Shown here: positions 25,970 through 35,396 of the stretch, piece by piece
Layout: every line of letters begins with the position of its first letter
How positions within the stretch are numbered: position 1 is the stretch's first letter
From: an uncultured Blautia sp.
GTDB lineage: Bacteria; Bacillota; Clostridia; Lachnospirales; Lachnospiraceae
Direction of reading: 5' to 3'
Assembly (NCBI GenBank): GCA_934426285.1
Contig: CAKRYE010000002.1
Location: 1-64,000, forward strand
Length of the DNA stretch: 64,000 bases
The notes under the pieces: model-generated
The model's database searches: none
Told to the model about the DNA's origin: nothing
The model's input: only the letters and a program-made list of their open reading frames with translations
Position numbers and translations under genes: made by a program

Positions 25970-28420
25970 TCAGATTCTTTTCAGTGAAAAATCCTGGCTG
26001 TCCAGTGTAAGGTTAGGATTATAATAAGGATCTCCTTTATCCAGAACCTTTCCCCAATGCTTTTCAAAGCTGGCAATCTCACGATTAAATCTGGCAACCT
26101 TTTCCGGTGTATCCTCCAGCCCTCTGGATTTGGATTCATAATGATAAAGCTCTGCATACGGGTTATAAACGACCAGATATCCTGCTTCCCCTAAACGCAG
26201 ACAAAAATCAATATCATTAAAGGCAACCTGAAACTCCTCACTGAGTCCTCCTACCTTTTCAAATGCCTCTCTCTTCACCATCATACAAGCTGCAGTTACT
26301 GCACTGTAATCCTGTGCGCAGATAATTCTGTGACAGTATCCGGTAGCGTCCCTCTTCTGCTGTACAAAGCAATGTCCGGCAATCCCGCCGAATCCAATCA
26401 CAACTCCTGCATGCTGTACCGTATCATCTTCGTAATACAGACGGGCTCCTACTGCACCTACATCCGGCCTCATACAATATCCCAGCAGCTGTTCCAGGCA
26501 GTCCGGGCTGATAATCTCCGTATCATTGTTCAGGAGAAGCAGATATTCGCCTTTTGCATGTGATACACCAAAATTATTGATAGCGGAATAGTTAAAAATA
26601 CCATCCCAGTACACTACATGTGCCTTCGGATTGGAGGCCTCCAGTTCCCTGTAATAGTCAAAAGTAGCCTGTTCCTCACTGTTGTTCTCCACGATCACAT
26701 ACTCAAAATTCCGGTAGGTTGCTTTCGCTTCTATAGAATCGATACATCTCTTCAGATCATCGATATGATCTTTGTTTGGAATAATAATGGAAATCAGCGG
26801 TTTCTCCTCCCAGAGAAACTTCGTACGATACAGTCCCAGGTATTCTCCCTTCTGAATCTCAACCGGAATTCCCATTCTGTCATAATGGGCCTGAATAGCA
26901 CGCTGTCCTGCATCAAATGCATACATCTTACTTTCCGGATTTTCTGCTGTGGAATCCTCATGGCATCTCCAGTGATAAAGGATCCTTGGAATATGACGGA
27001 TATACTCTTTTCCTGCCGCTTCCACACAACGGAGCACAAAATCATAATCCTGTGCACCATCAAATTCCTTTCTCAACATACCAACCTGATCGATCAGCTC
27101 TTTTTTTACCACAAAAAGATGGCAAATATAGTTTACTGTACACAGAAGATCAATATTGAAATCCGGTTTAAAATGAGGCTGGAAAAACTTATGACCATCC
27201 ATGGACATCTTGTCCTCATCAGAATACAGTACTTTGATCTCTTTTTCCTGGTTCAGTGCCTTCACACACTGAAACAAAGCATCCGGAGTCAGCTCATCAT
27301 CATGATCCGCAAAGGCAATAAAATCTCCTGTTGCAGCCCTGATCGCCGCATTGGTATTTTCTGCGATCTGAAGAGCCTTTGCATTACGGACCACACGGAT
27401 CCTGGCATCACTTTTTTCCATAGTAGTCAGAAACTCTGAAAGAGGAGAATCTGCCCCACTTCCGTCAGAAAGACAAAGTTCCCAATTTTCATAGGTCTGT
27501 GCCTGAATAGAATCTATTAACTGCTGAAGATATTTCTCCGGTGTTTTGTAAAGAGGGATCACCAGACTAATCTTCGGATTCCAGGAGAATTTTGTTTTCC
27601 GTTGTTCTGCAAGCTCAGCCTTATCCGGTAAATGCTTCACGATCCATTTGGAATAATCTACCGGACGGTTCTTACGGTTCATTACCTTTCCAAAGACCTT
27701 TCCGGTGAGAGCTGCAGCCCCGTGAAGCTTCATATAACGGCTTCCCTTTCGGAAATACACCGCTGCTTTTTCAGCAAGCCGTTTCTGTGCCTGCAAATGC
27801 ACCAGACGAAGAGTCCGCACATTACCAGCCTCAAATACAATATAAAATTCCTTTACACTGTCATAATGAAATTCAAAGAAAAATCCACTCTTTTCATCGA
27901 TTTCTGTTTCCTGATACTGATTCTGTACATCCACACGCTTCAATCTGGTAATCTCACAGGGAAGCATCTTTCTGCTCCTGTCCTCCAGCCGGATCGTCAG
28001 CGGTCTGTCAAAAGCAGCCCATCCGCGGACACGGCAAAGCTTTTCTCCGGATTCCACTTCGATGCTTTCAATAAAATACTGGGGCTTTCCCTGTTTTTTC
28101 TGAAGCTGTGCAGCAGAAGCAGAAAACCACTGGATGCGCTTTCCCCCTTTTACTGCATAGATACCAAGTTTCTTCTTTCCTTCCAGCTCTGCCGGCAGGC
28201 GGACTTCCATCTGCACCCGCTCACCATTTACCAGATCCAGATCCTTAAAGCGCTCCAGAGCACTGACACGCTCCTGTGCACTGATAACTACCGGAAGCGG
28301 CTCACCATCGAGAACGGCTTCCGCCTTATAGTCTTTGGGCCAGGTTCCCTGAAGATGGTAAACAGAGCTGTCCTTCAGATCAAACCTGTCTTTCTCTACT
28401 TCGTATAGCTCTCGCTGCAT
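25970..28420 (-). CDS. Tandem GT2 glycosyltransferase with N-terminal beta-sandwich extension
   Basis: 816 residues. The first ~250 form an accessory region rich in beta strands, including a module with RGWAAFDRPLTIRL and SGFFFEFHYD (about 130-200). A basic linker follows, then two GT-A domains starting near residue 284 (ISLVIPLYKTPEKY; FADHDDELTPDA) and about 545 (PLISIIIPNKDHIDDL; LLLNNDTEI; FNDIDFCLRL). The catalytic part is paralogous to the 640-residue protein of block A; both share FDGAQDYDF and the NP-SKMYAF segment. The accessory module also occurs in the upstream 1,872-residue protein. The start overlaps that gene by 25 bases. It probably extends or branches the exported polymer; linkage and sugar are unknown. 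Confidence 0.87.
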   Translation of the reverse strand: MQRELYEVEKDRFDLKDSSVYHLQGTWPKDYKAEAVLDGEPLPVVISAQERVSALERFKDLDLVNGERVQMEVRLPAELEGKKKLGIYAVKGGKRIQWFSASAAQLQKKQGKPQYFIESIEVESGEKLCRVRGWAAFDRPLTIRLEDRSRKMLPCEITRLKRVDVQNQYQETEIDEKSGFFFEFHYDSVKEFYIVFEAGNVRTLRLVHLQAQKRLAEKAAVYFRKGSRYMKLHGAAALTGKVFGKVMNRKNRPVDYSKWIVKHLPDKAELAEQRKTKFSWNPKISLVIPLYKTPEKYLQQLIDSIQAQTYENWELCLSDGSGADSPLSEFLTTMEKSDARIRVVRNAKALQIAENTNAAIRAATGDFIAFADHDDELTPDALFQCVKALNQEKEIKVLYSDEDKMSMDGHKFFQPHFKPDFNIDLLCTVNYICHLFVVKKELIDQVGMLRKEFDGAQDYDFVLRCVEAAGKEYIRHIPRILYHWRCHEDSTAENPESKMYAFDAGQRAIQAHYDRMGIPVEIQKGEYLGLYRTKFLWEEKPLISIIIPNKDHIDDLKRCIDSIEAKATYRNFEYVIVENNSEEQATFDYYRELEASNPKAHVVYWDGIFNYSAINNFGVSHAKGEYLLLLNNDTEIISPDCLEQLLGYCMRPDVGAVGARLYYEDDTVQHAGVVIGFGGIAGHCFVQQKRDATGYCHRIICAQDYSAVTAACMMVKREAFEKVGGLSEEFQVAFNDIDFCLRLGEAGYLVVYNPYAELYHYESKSRGLEDTPEKVARFNREIASFEKHWGKVLDKGDPYYNPNLTLDSQDFSLKRI

Positions 28421-31400
28421 AACAATTCCTCCATTGCATCCTTTCCGGTATTCCTGGTCAGATACTGCTCCATCACCTTCTGATGCGCAGCCTCGCCCAT
28501 AGCTCTTCTGGCTTTCTCATCAGTGATCAGAGACTCCAGAGCACTGATCCATTCTTCCTTTGTTCTACACATCCAGCCGTTTTTTCCATTCTCGATCACA
28601 TATTCCATCTCCCGGTTACGGCTCATAATACTTGGCACTTTTACAAGTGCAGCCTCTGTCCACTTATTTTCTGATTTACAACAGTGGAACAGACTATCTT
28701 CCAGAGGCATCAGATTAATATCCAGACCAGCGATCACTGCCGGAAGCTGTCTCCAATCCATAAACGGAAGTTTTTCGATACGGTTCTGTACTCTCTCCAT
28801 TCCGGATTCATCCAGAATACCAACTAATTTCAGATAAACCTCCGGATGATGTTCCATCACCTCCAGAAGCGCAGATTCTACCTGGGCAAAATCCTGGTCA
28901 TGAGTTCGGGAACCACTGAGATATCCGATATAAATTTTCTCCTCATTTTTATCTGTCTGTTCAGATGCTTCATGGGAAAGGATTTCCATTTCCATACTCA
29001 TACAGTTTCGGTTGATCACTACCGGTTTTCCGGAAAACACCTCCCGGATCACCCCTGCCAGCGTCTCTGTAGATGTTATATAACCATCACAGAATTCCAT
29101 ACATCCATGAATCCGCTCCGCAGTTGTGCGAAAATCGCTGTATTCCTTTCCCTTCAGGAAATGAAGGCCTGCAATCTTTTCATAATCAAAAACAAGGTCA
29201 TCAATGTCATAATATACACGGATCCCCGCAGCTTTCGCCCGGTCTGCCAGCATTTCCACTTCCATCAGTTTGCTGCATCGATAGAGGACAATTGCCTCAT
29301 ACTCTTCTAAGCTTTCCTTTTCTGCCTGATCCATCTGTATAAATCGGGAAGCATATCCTCTGAGGATCAATTGCTCACGGAAATGTTCCACCCGGTATCT
29401 GGATGCAAAAGAAATTTCCTCACCTACAAAAAGGATTTTGCGTTTTTCCACAGGAAGCTTATGACCGTCCAGCTTTTTCCACAGGGAAAGCATCTCTTCC
29501 ACAATATTCTCCGGCTGCTCATTTTTCAGCACAAGCCCTCTGGAATACCGTTTTACACGTTCCACCGGTGCTCCCACCGGAAGAACTGCCAGTGGATATC
29601 CCATGGAAATGACCTCAGAAGTTGTATAGGAAAAGGTTTCCGGCCACACTGACGGAATCAGGAACATATCAATATCCTGTTCCAGGGCAAGCCTTGGGAT
29701 CTCCTCTCTGGTATATCTTCCTGTCTGTGAAAATACCGGACTGCCAATTTCTTCATCCGATGTACCGATCAGTCTCAGACGGACATCCAGTTTTTTTTCT
29801 TCAATATATCCTGCAAGTGCTTTCACAACCTCCAGACCTTTTTTATAACAAAGAACACCAATCAAACCAATGTTAAAGGTTTCTGTGGTTTTTCTGACTT
29901 TTTTCACTGCCGGAAGGTAATGTGGTGCATGAGGAATTACATGTAAATTATATACATCCGGATAAGCTTTCTTGAACAGCTTCGCTGTATCATCGGAAAA
30001 GGCACGGATTTCATCACAATTCAGCAGAAATTCCCGGAATTTCCTACGCCAGAGAGTCCCACTTCCATATTCCGTACACGCATTGCTGCGATTGTCCGGA
30101 ATACATTTATCACATATCTGGCAGGATCCAACACCACAGTATTTTCCCTGTGCATCAATCAGATTCACTGCAGGACAAAGTGCAAAGAAATCATGAAGAA
30201 GCATTAAAATTTTTGCCCCCTGCTCCTTCTTGAGACAAAGGATCCTCTCCAGAGTTCCATAAAGATTCTGGTATGTCACAAGCTCATTGATCCAGATTTC
30301 CTCCACACGCATCACTTCACCAAGCGCCGTCTCCAGATCATTGGCAAAAAACTCCATCTCATACTGCTTATACTGATATGTGAAATAAAAACGATTGCTC
30401 ACAATATTATAGCGAATCGTAATAAACCGGTATCCCTGCTGCAGGGCCAGCCTTCTTTTTTCCACAAGATATGCTGTGGCACCACCGCCAAGATCATGGT
30501 CAAATGCCAAGATTGTCGGAACCTCCAGCTTCCTGTTGAGAAGCTTCATCTCCACATACAGCCTTACCGGACGAAGTGGGTCTCTTCTGCAATAATCAGC
30601 AGTATCCCTGTTATAATCCGGATGCTTGCGAAGCAATGCCTCACTGTGTTCCTCCAGAAGGCGCTGCTTTTCCTCTGACGGGAAGCTTCCCCCATGCTTA
30701 TGATACACAAAGAGATTATCTACCTGTACATTTTCATAGCCTGCTGCAATTGCCCGCTGACACCAGTCATTCTCTTCTCCGTAACCCTTTCCAAAATTCT
30801 CTTCATCCAGAAGTCCAACCTCTCTGACTGCTTTGATATTCATACCCATGCAGAAGCCCACACCAGTAGGCATAACCGGATACTGGGGACGGATCATACG
30901 GAACTCATCATCGATCTCCCACAAAGGCATTTTCTCGAACAGCTTATTATCTCTGCAAAAATCCGGAAAACTGCAGATCGTTCCACAGGTAGTAAAGGGT
31001 GTGGTGGTAGCAATATTGTCTCTGGCAAAAATAGGAAGCATAAGCCGTTCCAGCCATTCTTCCGGAACCTCCACATCTGTATTCACAAGCGCAACATGAT
31101 TTTCTGCCATCTTAAGCGCACGGTTCACAGATGGTAAAAATCCCATATTGGTTTCATTATTCAGGAGTACTACATTATCATGCTCAGCCGCATATTTTTC
31201 AAGATATTTTCCGGTTTCCGGATCTGGGCTCTTGTCATTTACAATGATCAGCCTGTATGGCACCCTGGTTTTCGCAATCCCGGAGAAAAGGGCATCAAAA
31301 TATTCCAGCCCATTATATACCGGTACGATCACGTCTACCATCTGCTGATACACAGCCTGGGGATAATCCTTTCTCACACTGCGCACATGACGCTGTTTGA

Positions 31401-34014
31401 AGTGTCTGAGATTTCCCATACTCTTGGGATCCTCAATAGCGGAAACCAGAAACTCCTCCTGTCCAGGTGATGCCGGCACTTTGCCAAGAAGAAATCTCCC
31501 GGTGTCTCCAGGATTTCCATACTCCAGAAATACCGTAACCTCTCCTGGAGCCAGAACCGTTGCCTGGAAGGAAAAACCGGCACTCTCCGCATCCGGATTG
31601 CCAATTGCCTGTGCCACATCCATCCGATAGATTGTAGTCAACGGACTCTCCTGCAGTTTCTCTGTCCCTGCATAAAATGCGATCCTTGTCTGTCCCATCT
31701 CCTGAAATGTAGGATCAAAAGCCCAGCCCACTGTGTTCAGCACGCAGTCTTCATAATGAAAGAAATCCACACTTCCCATGCAGGTTGGTGTTGCTTCCAC
31801 ATTCTGCGCTGCTGCCGTTGTATTGTTATAATGAAGAACTTTCTTCAGCAGACGTTTTACCTGGGCTTTTTTGCCAGGATGACGAAGGGCCTCCTTCTCT
31901 GCCTCTTCGGCCGCCTTCCGTTCTTCCTTTTTGGCCTTCTCTAGAGCCTTGCGCTCCTCTTCTGCTTTCTGTCTGGCCAAAAGGTTTTCCACATCCCCAA
32001 GCTCCAGATATTCCAGTTTTCCCTGGATCACAATCTTATCCACATTTTCCGGATGCATTACCTGTATCAGATAAAATCCATCTGTTGTAAAAAATGCGGT
32101 AGTATTGTTGTCCATAATCATATGAACGCCCTGTGGCACAAGCCTTGCACTGCAGCCGCAGTCCAGACGTTCCACCTTTACTTTCAGGAAATGGCCATTT
32201 GCCGGATTCCATCGGATATTCTGTACCCCTTTTATTGGTGAAAGATCAAATTCCACACGGAAACGGTTACCTGTAAGTCTGCCCTCTACATGAAGTGTAT
32301 GCTCTTCGCAGAAGCCTCCCCCAAGGTCATAGTAGACCTTACTGTGCATCTGACGCTTTTCCCTCTCACTGTTTACAATCTCAGTAAGGGAAACCGGCAT
32401 GCGCTTCTGTTCAAAGGGCGTCAGGGAATCACAACCCACATATCCATAGACAAAATGCAGCGTCCAGTTCATGAAAATCTCATAATCTGTATATCCGATC
32501 CCGAACTCTGCCATCATATCATCCTCATGGATCAGCTGCGGAAGCACTGAAATATGTGTATACAGCTCATGGATCAGACGCCACATAATAAAATTCACAG
32601 GAACCGGGAAAGAAAACATCCACTCATAATCAATGATCTGATTTTCCTTCTCCCCCATAAAAATATTGCTGCAGATCAGATCCACATTTGCCGGGCAGAT
32701 ACACTCATAATCCCCTCTTCCCTCATAGCTTCCGAATACCTGACGGAATTCCTCTGTCCGGTAATCCGTAACTTTCCGGGCTGCAAAAAGCTCCTGATAG
32801 AGCCCCTTCAGAAGCTCTTTGATCTCATCCACTTTCCCTTTATCCGCAAGTTCTCCGATCTCCTGATGAAGAGTTTTCCCGGTAAGAAGCGGATAAACAA
32901 TTTTTCCCTGTTCTGCTTTACAGGGAAGATTCTGATATCTGTCAGAGCCCATGCTTTTTGTTCCAAGCTCCTCCAGTTTTTCTACAAACTCTTCTGCCTC
33001 CGGAACCATGGCCTCTTTTTCTGCCCAGGTCTCACCATTCCGGCGGATAATCCTTGTCAGCAGACGAAATCTCTTTTTCCGTCCCTGGTTCAGCTTCACA
33101 TAAAGGATCTCTTCCTTTTCCTTAGCTTCTGATTTTCCGGCCTCAACCAGAAAAGAATTCACAAAACGATCTAGGATTTTTTCTTTTTCAAAAGCTTTTA
33201 CACCCTCACTTTCCGAAAAGAGAGCCGCTGTTTTGTCCGTATAAACCGGGTAATTTCTTCCATAGGAATTGGTATAAAGACTCTCATCCGTAAAAATTTC
33301 TGTAGGAAATTTATAATCTGGATATGGATAATAAAAATGTAGAAAAGGAAAACCACTGTTTTTCAGCAGTTCTCCCAATTCTTCTTTAGAAAAAGTACGC
33401 ACAGAATGATTTCCCGGATAACCATCAATTCCAAAAAAATGAATATCTGTATGATCTTCCGGCGCGCCTGCAAAATATTTTAGTCCCAACCTGTTTTCAA
33501 TGGCAATCAGTAGTTTCCCTTCCGGTTTCAGATACCCGCCCATTTCCTGCAGAAAAGTCTCATAGGGAGTCTCCCCTTCCGTAAAGCTCATGGCATACTC
33601 CAGTACTCCATTTACCACAACATAATCAAAGCTTTCAGGAAAAGTCATATCATTGAGATTTCCCACCATAATCGTCAGATTCTCTTTTTCGCTGTTTCTG
33701 GCAAAATTAATCTCTGCTCTTCGTCTGGACAACTCCACAGAGGTTACCTTTCCGGCCTTCTGACAGAGCATTCCTGTAATTGCACCACAACCGGCGCCAA
33801 TCTCCAGAACCGAATCTGTTTTTTTCAACGGATACCAGTTCAGGATATTCTCTCTCAGATCTGAAAAATGATAGACCATAGGAAAACTTACTTCATCCTC
33901 CGGAAGATCCTGAAAAGATTTTCCTTCCCTGCCCATTTCCAGAAGCGTATTCTCAATATCACCATCTGAATAATGATCCTTCGCTGTATAGTAATCTAAA
34001 TTCAGCTTTGCCAT
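28396..34014 (-). CDS. Methyltransferase-kinase-coiled coil-GT2-GT4-GT4 fusion (WbdD-like N-terminus)
   Basis: 1,872 residues, the largest gene here. Domains in order: SAM methyltransferase (about 60-200, VLEIGAGCGAITG at 69-81); kinase-like domain (about 300-490) with Lys333, Asp445-x4-Asn450 (DLICSN) and Asp462-Tyr-Glu464 (IIDYEW) in the places of the HRDxxxxN and DFG motifs; a beta region (555-665); a charged coiled coil (about 675-725); a beta-sandwich module with VGWAFD (740-845); a GT2 (893-1107, DVIVPVYNG and NTDVEVP); a GT4 (1166-1512, PETFSYTTSE) with a Cys cluster at 1293-1313; and a second GT4 (1526-1862). Methyltransferase-kinase-coiled coil is the layout of WbdD, which caps and measures O-antigen chains; function here is inferred. 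GGAGGA precedes the ATG at 34014. It starts 13 bases after the wzt stop. Confidence 0.85.
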   Translation of the reverse strand: MAKLNLDYYTAKDHYSDGDIENTLLEMGREGKSFQDLPEDEVSFPMVYHFSDLRENILNWYPLKKTDSVLEIGAGCGAITGMLCQKAGKVTSVELSRRRAEINFARNSEKENLTIMVGNLNDMTFPESFDYVVVNGVLEYAMSFTEGETPYETFLQEMGGYLKPEGKLLIAIENRLGLKYFAGAPEDHTDIHFFGIDGYPGNHSVRTFSKEELGELLKNSGFPFLHFYYPYPDYKFPTEIFTDESLYTNSYGRNYPVYTDKTAALFSESEGVKAFEKEKILDRFVNSFLVEAGKSEAKEKEEILYVKLNQGRKKRFRLLTRIIRRNGETWAEKEAMVPEAEEFVEKLEELGTKSMGSDRYQNLPCKAEQGKIVYPLLTGKTLHQEIGELADKGKVDEIKELLKGLYQELFAARKVTDYRTEEFRQVFGSYEGRGDYECICPANVDLICSNIFMGEKENQIIDYEWMFSFPVPVNFIMWRLIHELYTHISVLPQLIHEDDMMAEFGIGYTDYEIFMNWTLHFVYGYVGCDSLTPFEQKRMPVSLTEIVNSEREKRQMHSKVYYDLGGGFCEEHTLHVEGRLTGNRFRVEFDLSPIKGVQNIRWNPANGHFLKVKVERLDCGCSARLVPQGVHMIMDNNTTAFFTTDGFYLIQVMHPENVDKIVIQGKLEYLELGDVENLLARQKAEEERKALEKAKKEERKAAEEAEKEALRHPGKKAQVKRLLKKVLHYNNTTAAAQNVEATPTCMGSVDFFHYEDCVLNTVGWAFDPTFQEMGQTRIAFYAGTEKLQESPLTTIYRMDVAQAIGNPDAESAGFSFQATVLAPGEVTVFLEYGNPGDTGRFLLGKVPASPGQEEFLVSAIEDPKSMGNLRHFKQRHVRSVRKDYPQAVYQQMVDVIVPVYNGLEYFDALFSGIAKTRVPYRLIIVNDKSPDPETGKYLEKYAAEHDNVVLLNNETNMGFLPSVNRALKMAENHVALVNTDVEVPEEWLERLMLPIFARDNIATTTPFTTCGTICSFPDFCRDNKLFEKMPLWEIDDEFRMIRPQYPVMPTGVGFCMGMNIKAVREVGLLDEENFGKGYGEENDWCQRAIAAGYENVQVDNLFVYHKHGGSFPSEEKQRLLEEHSEALLRKHPDYNRDTADYCRRDPLRPVRLYVEMKLLNRKLEVPTILAFDHDLGGGATAYLVEKRRLALQQGYRFITIRYNIVSNRFYFTYQYKQYEMEFFANDLETALGEVMRVEEIWINELVTYQNLYGTLERILCLKKEQGAKILMLLHDFFALCPAVNLIDAQGKYCGVGSCQICDKCIPDNRSNACTEYGSGTLWRRKFREFLLNCDEIRAFSDDTAKLFKKAYPDVYNLHVIPHAPHYLPAVKKVRKTTETFNIGLIGVLCYKKGLEVVKALAGYIEEKKLDVRLRLIGTSDEEIGSPVFSQTGRYTREEIPRLALEQDIDMFLIPSVWPETFSYTTSEVISMGYPLAVLPVGAPVERVKRYSRGLVLKNEQPENIVEEMLSLWKKLDGHKLPVEKRKILFVGEEISFASRYRVEHFREQLILRGYASRFIQMDQAEKESLEEYEAIVLYRCSKLMEVEMLADRAKAAGIRVYYDIDDLVFDYEKIAGLHFLKGKEYSDFRTTAERIHGCMEFCDGYITSTETLAGVIREVFSGKPVVINRNCMSMEMEILSHEASEQTDKNEEKIYIGYLSGSRTHDQDFAQVESALLEVMEHHPEVYLKLVGILDESGMERVQNRIEKLPFMDWRQLPAVIAGLDINLMPLEDSLFHCCKSENKWTEAALVKVPSIMSRNREMEYVIENGKNGWMCRTKEEWISALESLITDEKARRAMGEAAHQKVMEQYLTRNTGKDAMEELLCSESYTK

Positions 34015-34027
34015 AGTAATCCTCCAT

Positions 34028-35341
34028 TTATTCCACACTTACCCTGGAAAACATATCAAAATATCCCACTGCTTTCTTATCTGTGATCACTGTCAGGTTA
34101 CACACATCATATAATCTGTGGAATACCGTAAAATCACCGTCTTTATAACCGGTACATCCCAGACACAGCATATATTCGCCTGCTTCCAGAGGCATTACCT
34201 GAGTAAATGTAATGTGCCTCACATCTCCTGCTTTCTGCGGCTTCACAGGCGTGTGCTCATACATGGTATTAGTTCCCGTGATCTCCGTACCTTTCAGATC
34301 CTTCAGGGTAAAGGCAAAAATCGGATCATTGATATCTGCCTGGAAGCTCACCTTCATTTCAACAGAAAAAGTCTTTCCCTTCTCAACCACATTGGTGATC
34401 ATTCCGGAATCGTCACGGATTGCAAAATCCTGGATTTCTCCAAGCTTACTTCCATATTCCAGAAGCTGAGGATTCAAGTTCAGGCTGTCCTTCATACAAA
34501 CTTCTGCCGCACTTTCGGAATCAGAAACACTTTCCGCTTCCACTGTAGAATCTGCTTTTTCCCCTGCATTCTGATTTTCCTGGTTATCTCCCGGCTCATC
34601 GTACTGATTCACCAGTACCCGCCTGTACAGATTTACCATCTCCTTGGCGTCACCCTCAGCCAGCTTTCTGCCTTTATTCAAAAGCACAACGCGGTCACAG
34701 TATTTTCCGATACTGCTCAGATCATGGCTGACGAAGAGAATTGTTTTTCCCAGTTTCTTGAACTCTTCGAATTTACGGTAACATTTTGCCTGGAAGAAAA
34801 CATCGCCCACAGAAAGAGCTTCATCTACGATCAGAATCTCCGGATCAATATTAATGGCAACAGCAAAAGCCAGTCGTACAAACATACCGCTTGAATATGT
34901 TTTCACCGGCTGATATACAAAATCACCGATATCGGCAAAGTCCAGAATAGACTGCAGCTTGGCATCAATTTCCTCCCTGGAAAAACCAATCATGCTTCCA
35001 TTCAGATACACATTCTCAATCCCGGAATACTCCATATTAAAGCCGGCTCCCAGCTCCAGAAGGGCTGATATCCTGCCATTTACCGTCACATTTCCGCCAG
35101 TAGGAGAAAGCACCCCTGTAATAATCTTAAGAATGGTGGACTTACCGGAACCATTGGTTCCGATGATCCCAACTGTTTCCCCTTTATTTACCTGAAAAGA
35201 AACATGATCCAGTGCAAAATGTTCTTTATATTTTTTCTTTTTTGACAATCCCAGGGATTCCTTGAGCCGATCCATGGGATTATCATAAAGCTTATACATC
35301 TTACTCACATCATTTACTGAAATTGCAATATCCTCTGCCAT
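34028..35341 (-). CDS. wzt: Polysaccharide ABC exporter ATPase with C-terminal sugar-binding domain (Wzt/TagH type)
   Basis: 437 residues. The ATPase part (1-245) has Walker A GTNGSGKST, signature YSSGMFVRLAFA, Walker B ILIVDEAL and switch His in FVSHDLSS. An acidic linker (about 252-285) leads to a beta-sandwich domain of about 150 residues (IQDFAIRDDSG ... YDVCNLTV) that matches the Wzt C-terminal carbohydrate-binding domain. In E. coli O9a this domain recognises the capped non-reducing end of the polymer before export. Its presence beside a WbdD-like protein supports the same logic here. It follows the permease gene by 55 bases and precedes the fusion enzyme gene by 13. Confidence 0.93.
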   Translation of the reverse strand: MAEDIAISVNDVSKMYKLYDNPMDRLKESLGLSKKKKYKEHFALDHVSFQVNKGETVGIIGTNGSGKSTILKIITGVLSPTGGNVTVNGRISALLELGAGFNMEYSGIENVYLNGSMIGFSREEIDAKLQSILDFADIGDFVYQPVKTYSSGMFVRLAFAVAINIDPEILIVDEALSVGDVFFQAKCYRKFEEFKKLGKTILFVSHDLSSIGKYCDRVVLLNKGRKLAEGDAKEMVNLYRRVLVNQYDEPGDNQENQNAGEKADSTVEAESVSDSESAAEVCMKDSLNLNPQLLEYGSKLGEIQDFAIRDDSGMITNVVEKGKTFSVEMKVSFQADINDPIFAFTLKDLKGTEITGTNTMYEHTPVKPQKAGDVRHITFTQVMPLEAGEYMLCLGCTGYKDGDFTVFHRLYDVCNLTVITDKKAVGYFDMFSRVSVE

Positions 35342-35396
35342 TTTAAACCTCTCTTTATTTCACTCCAAACTCGTACCTGCACAGTATCCCTGTATA

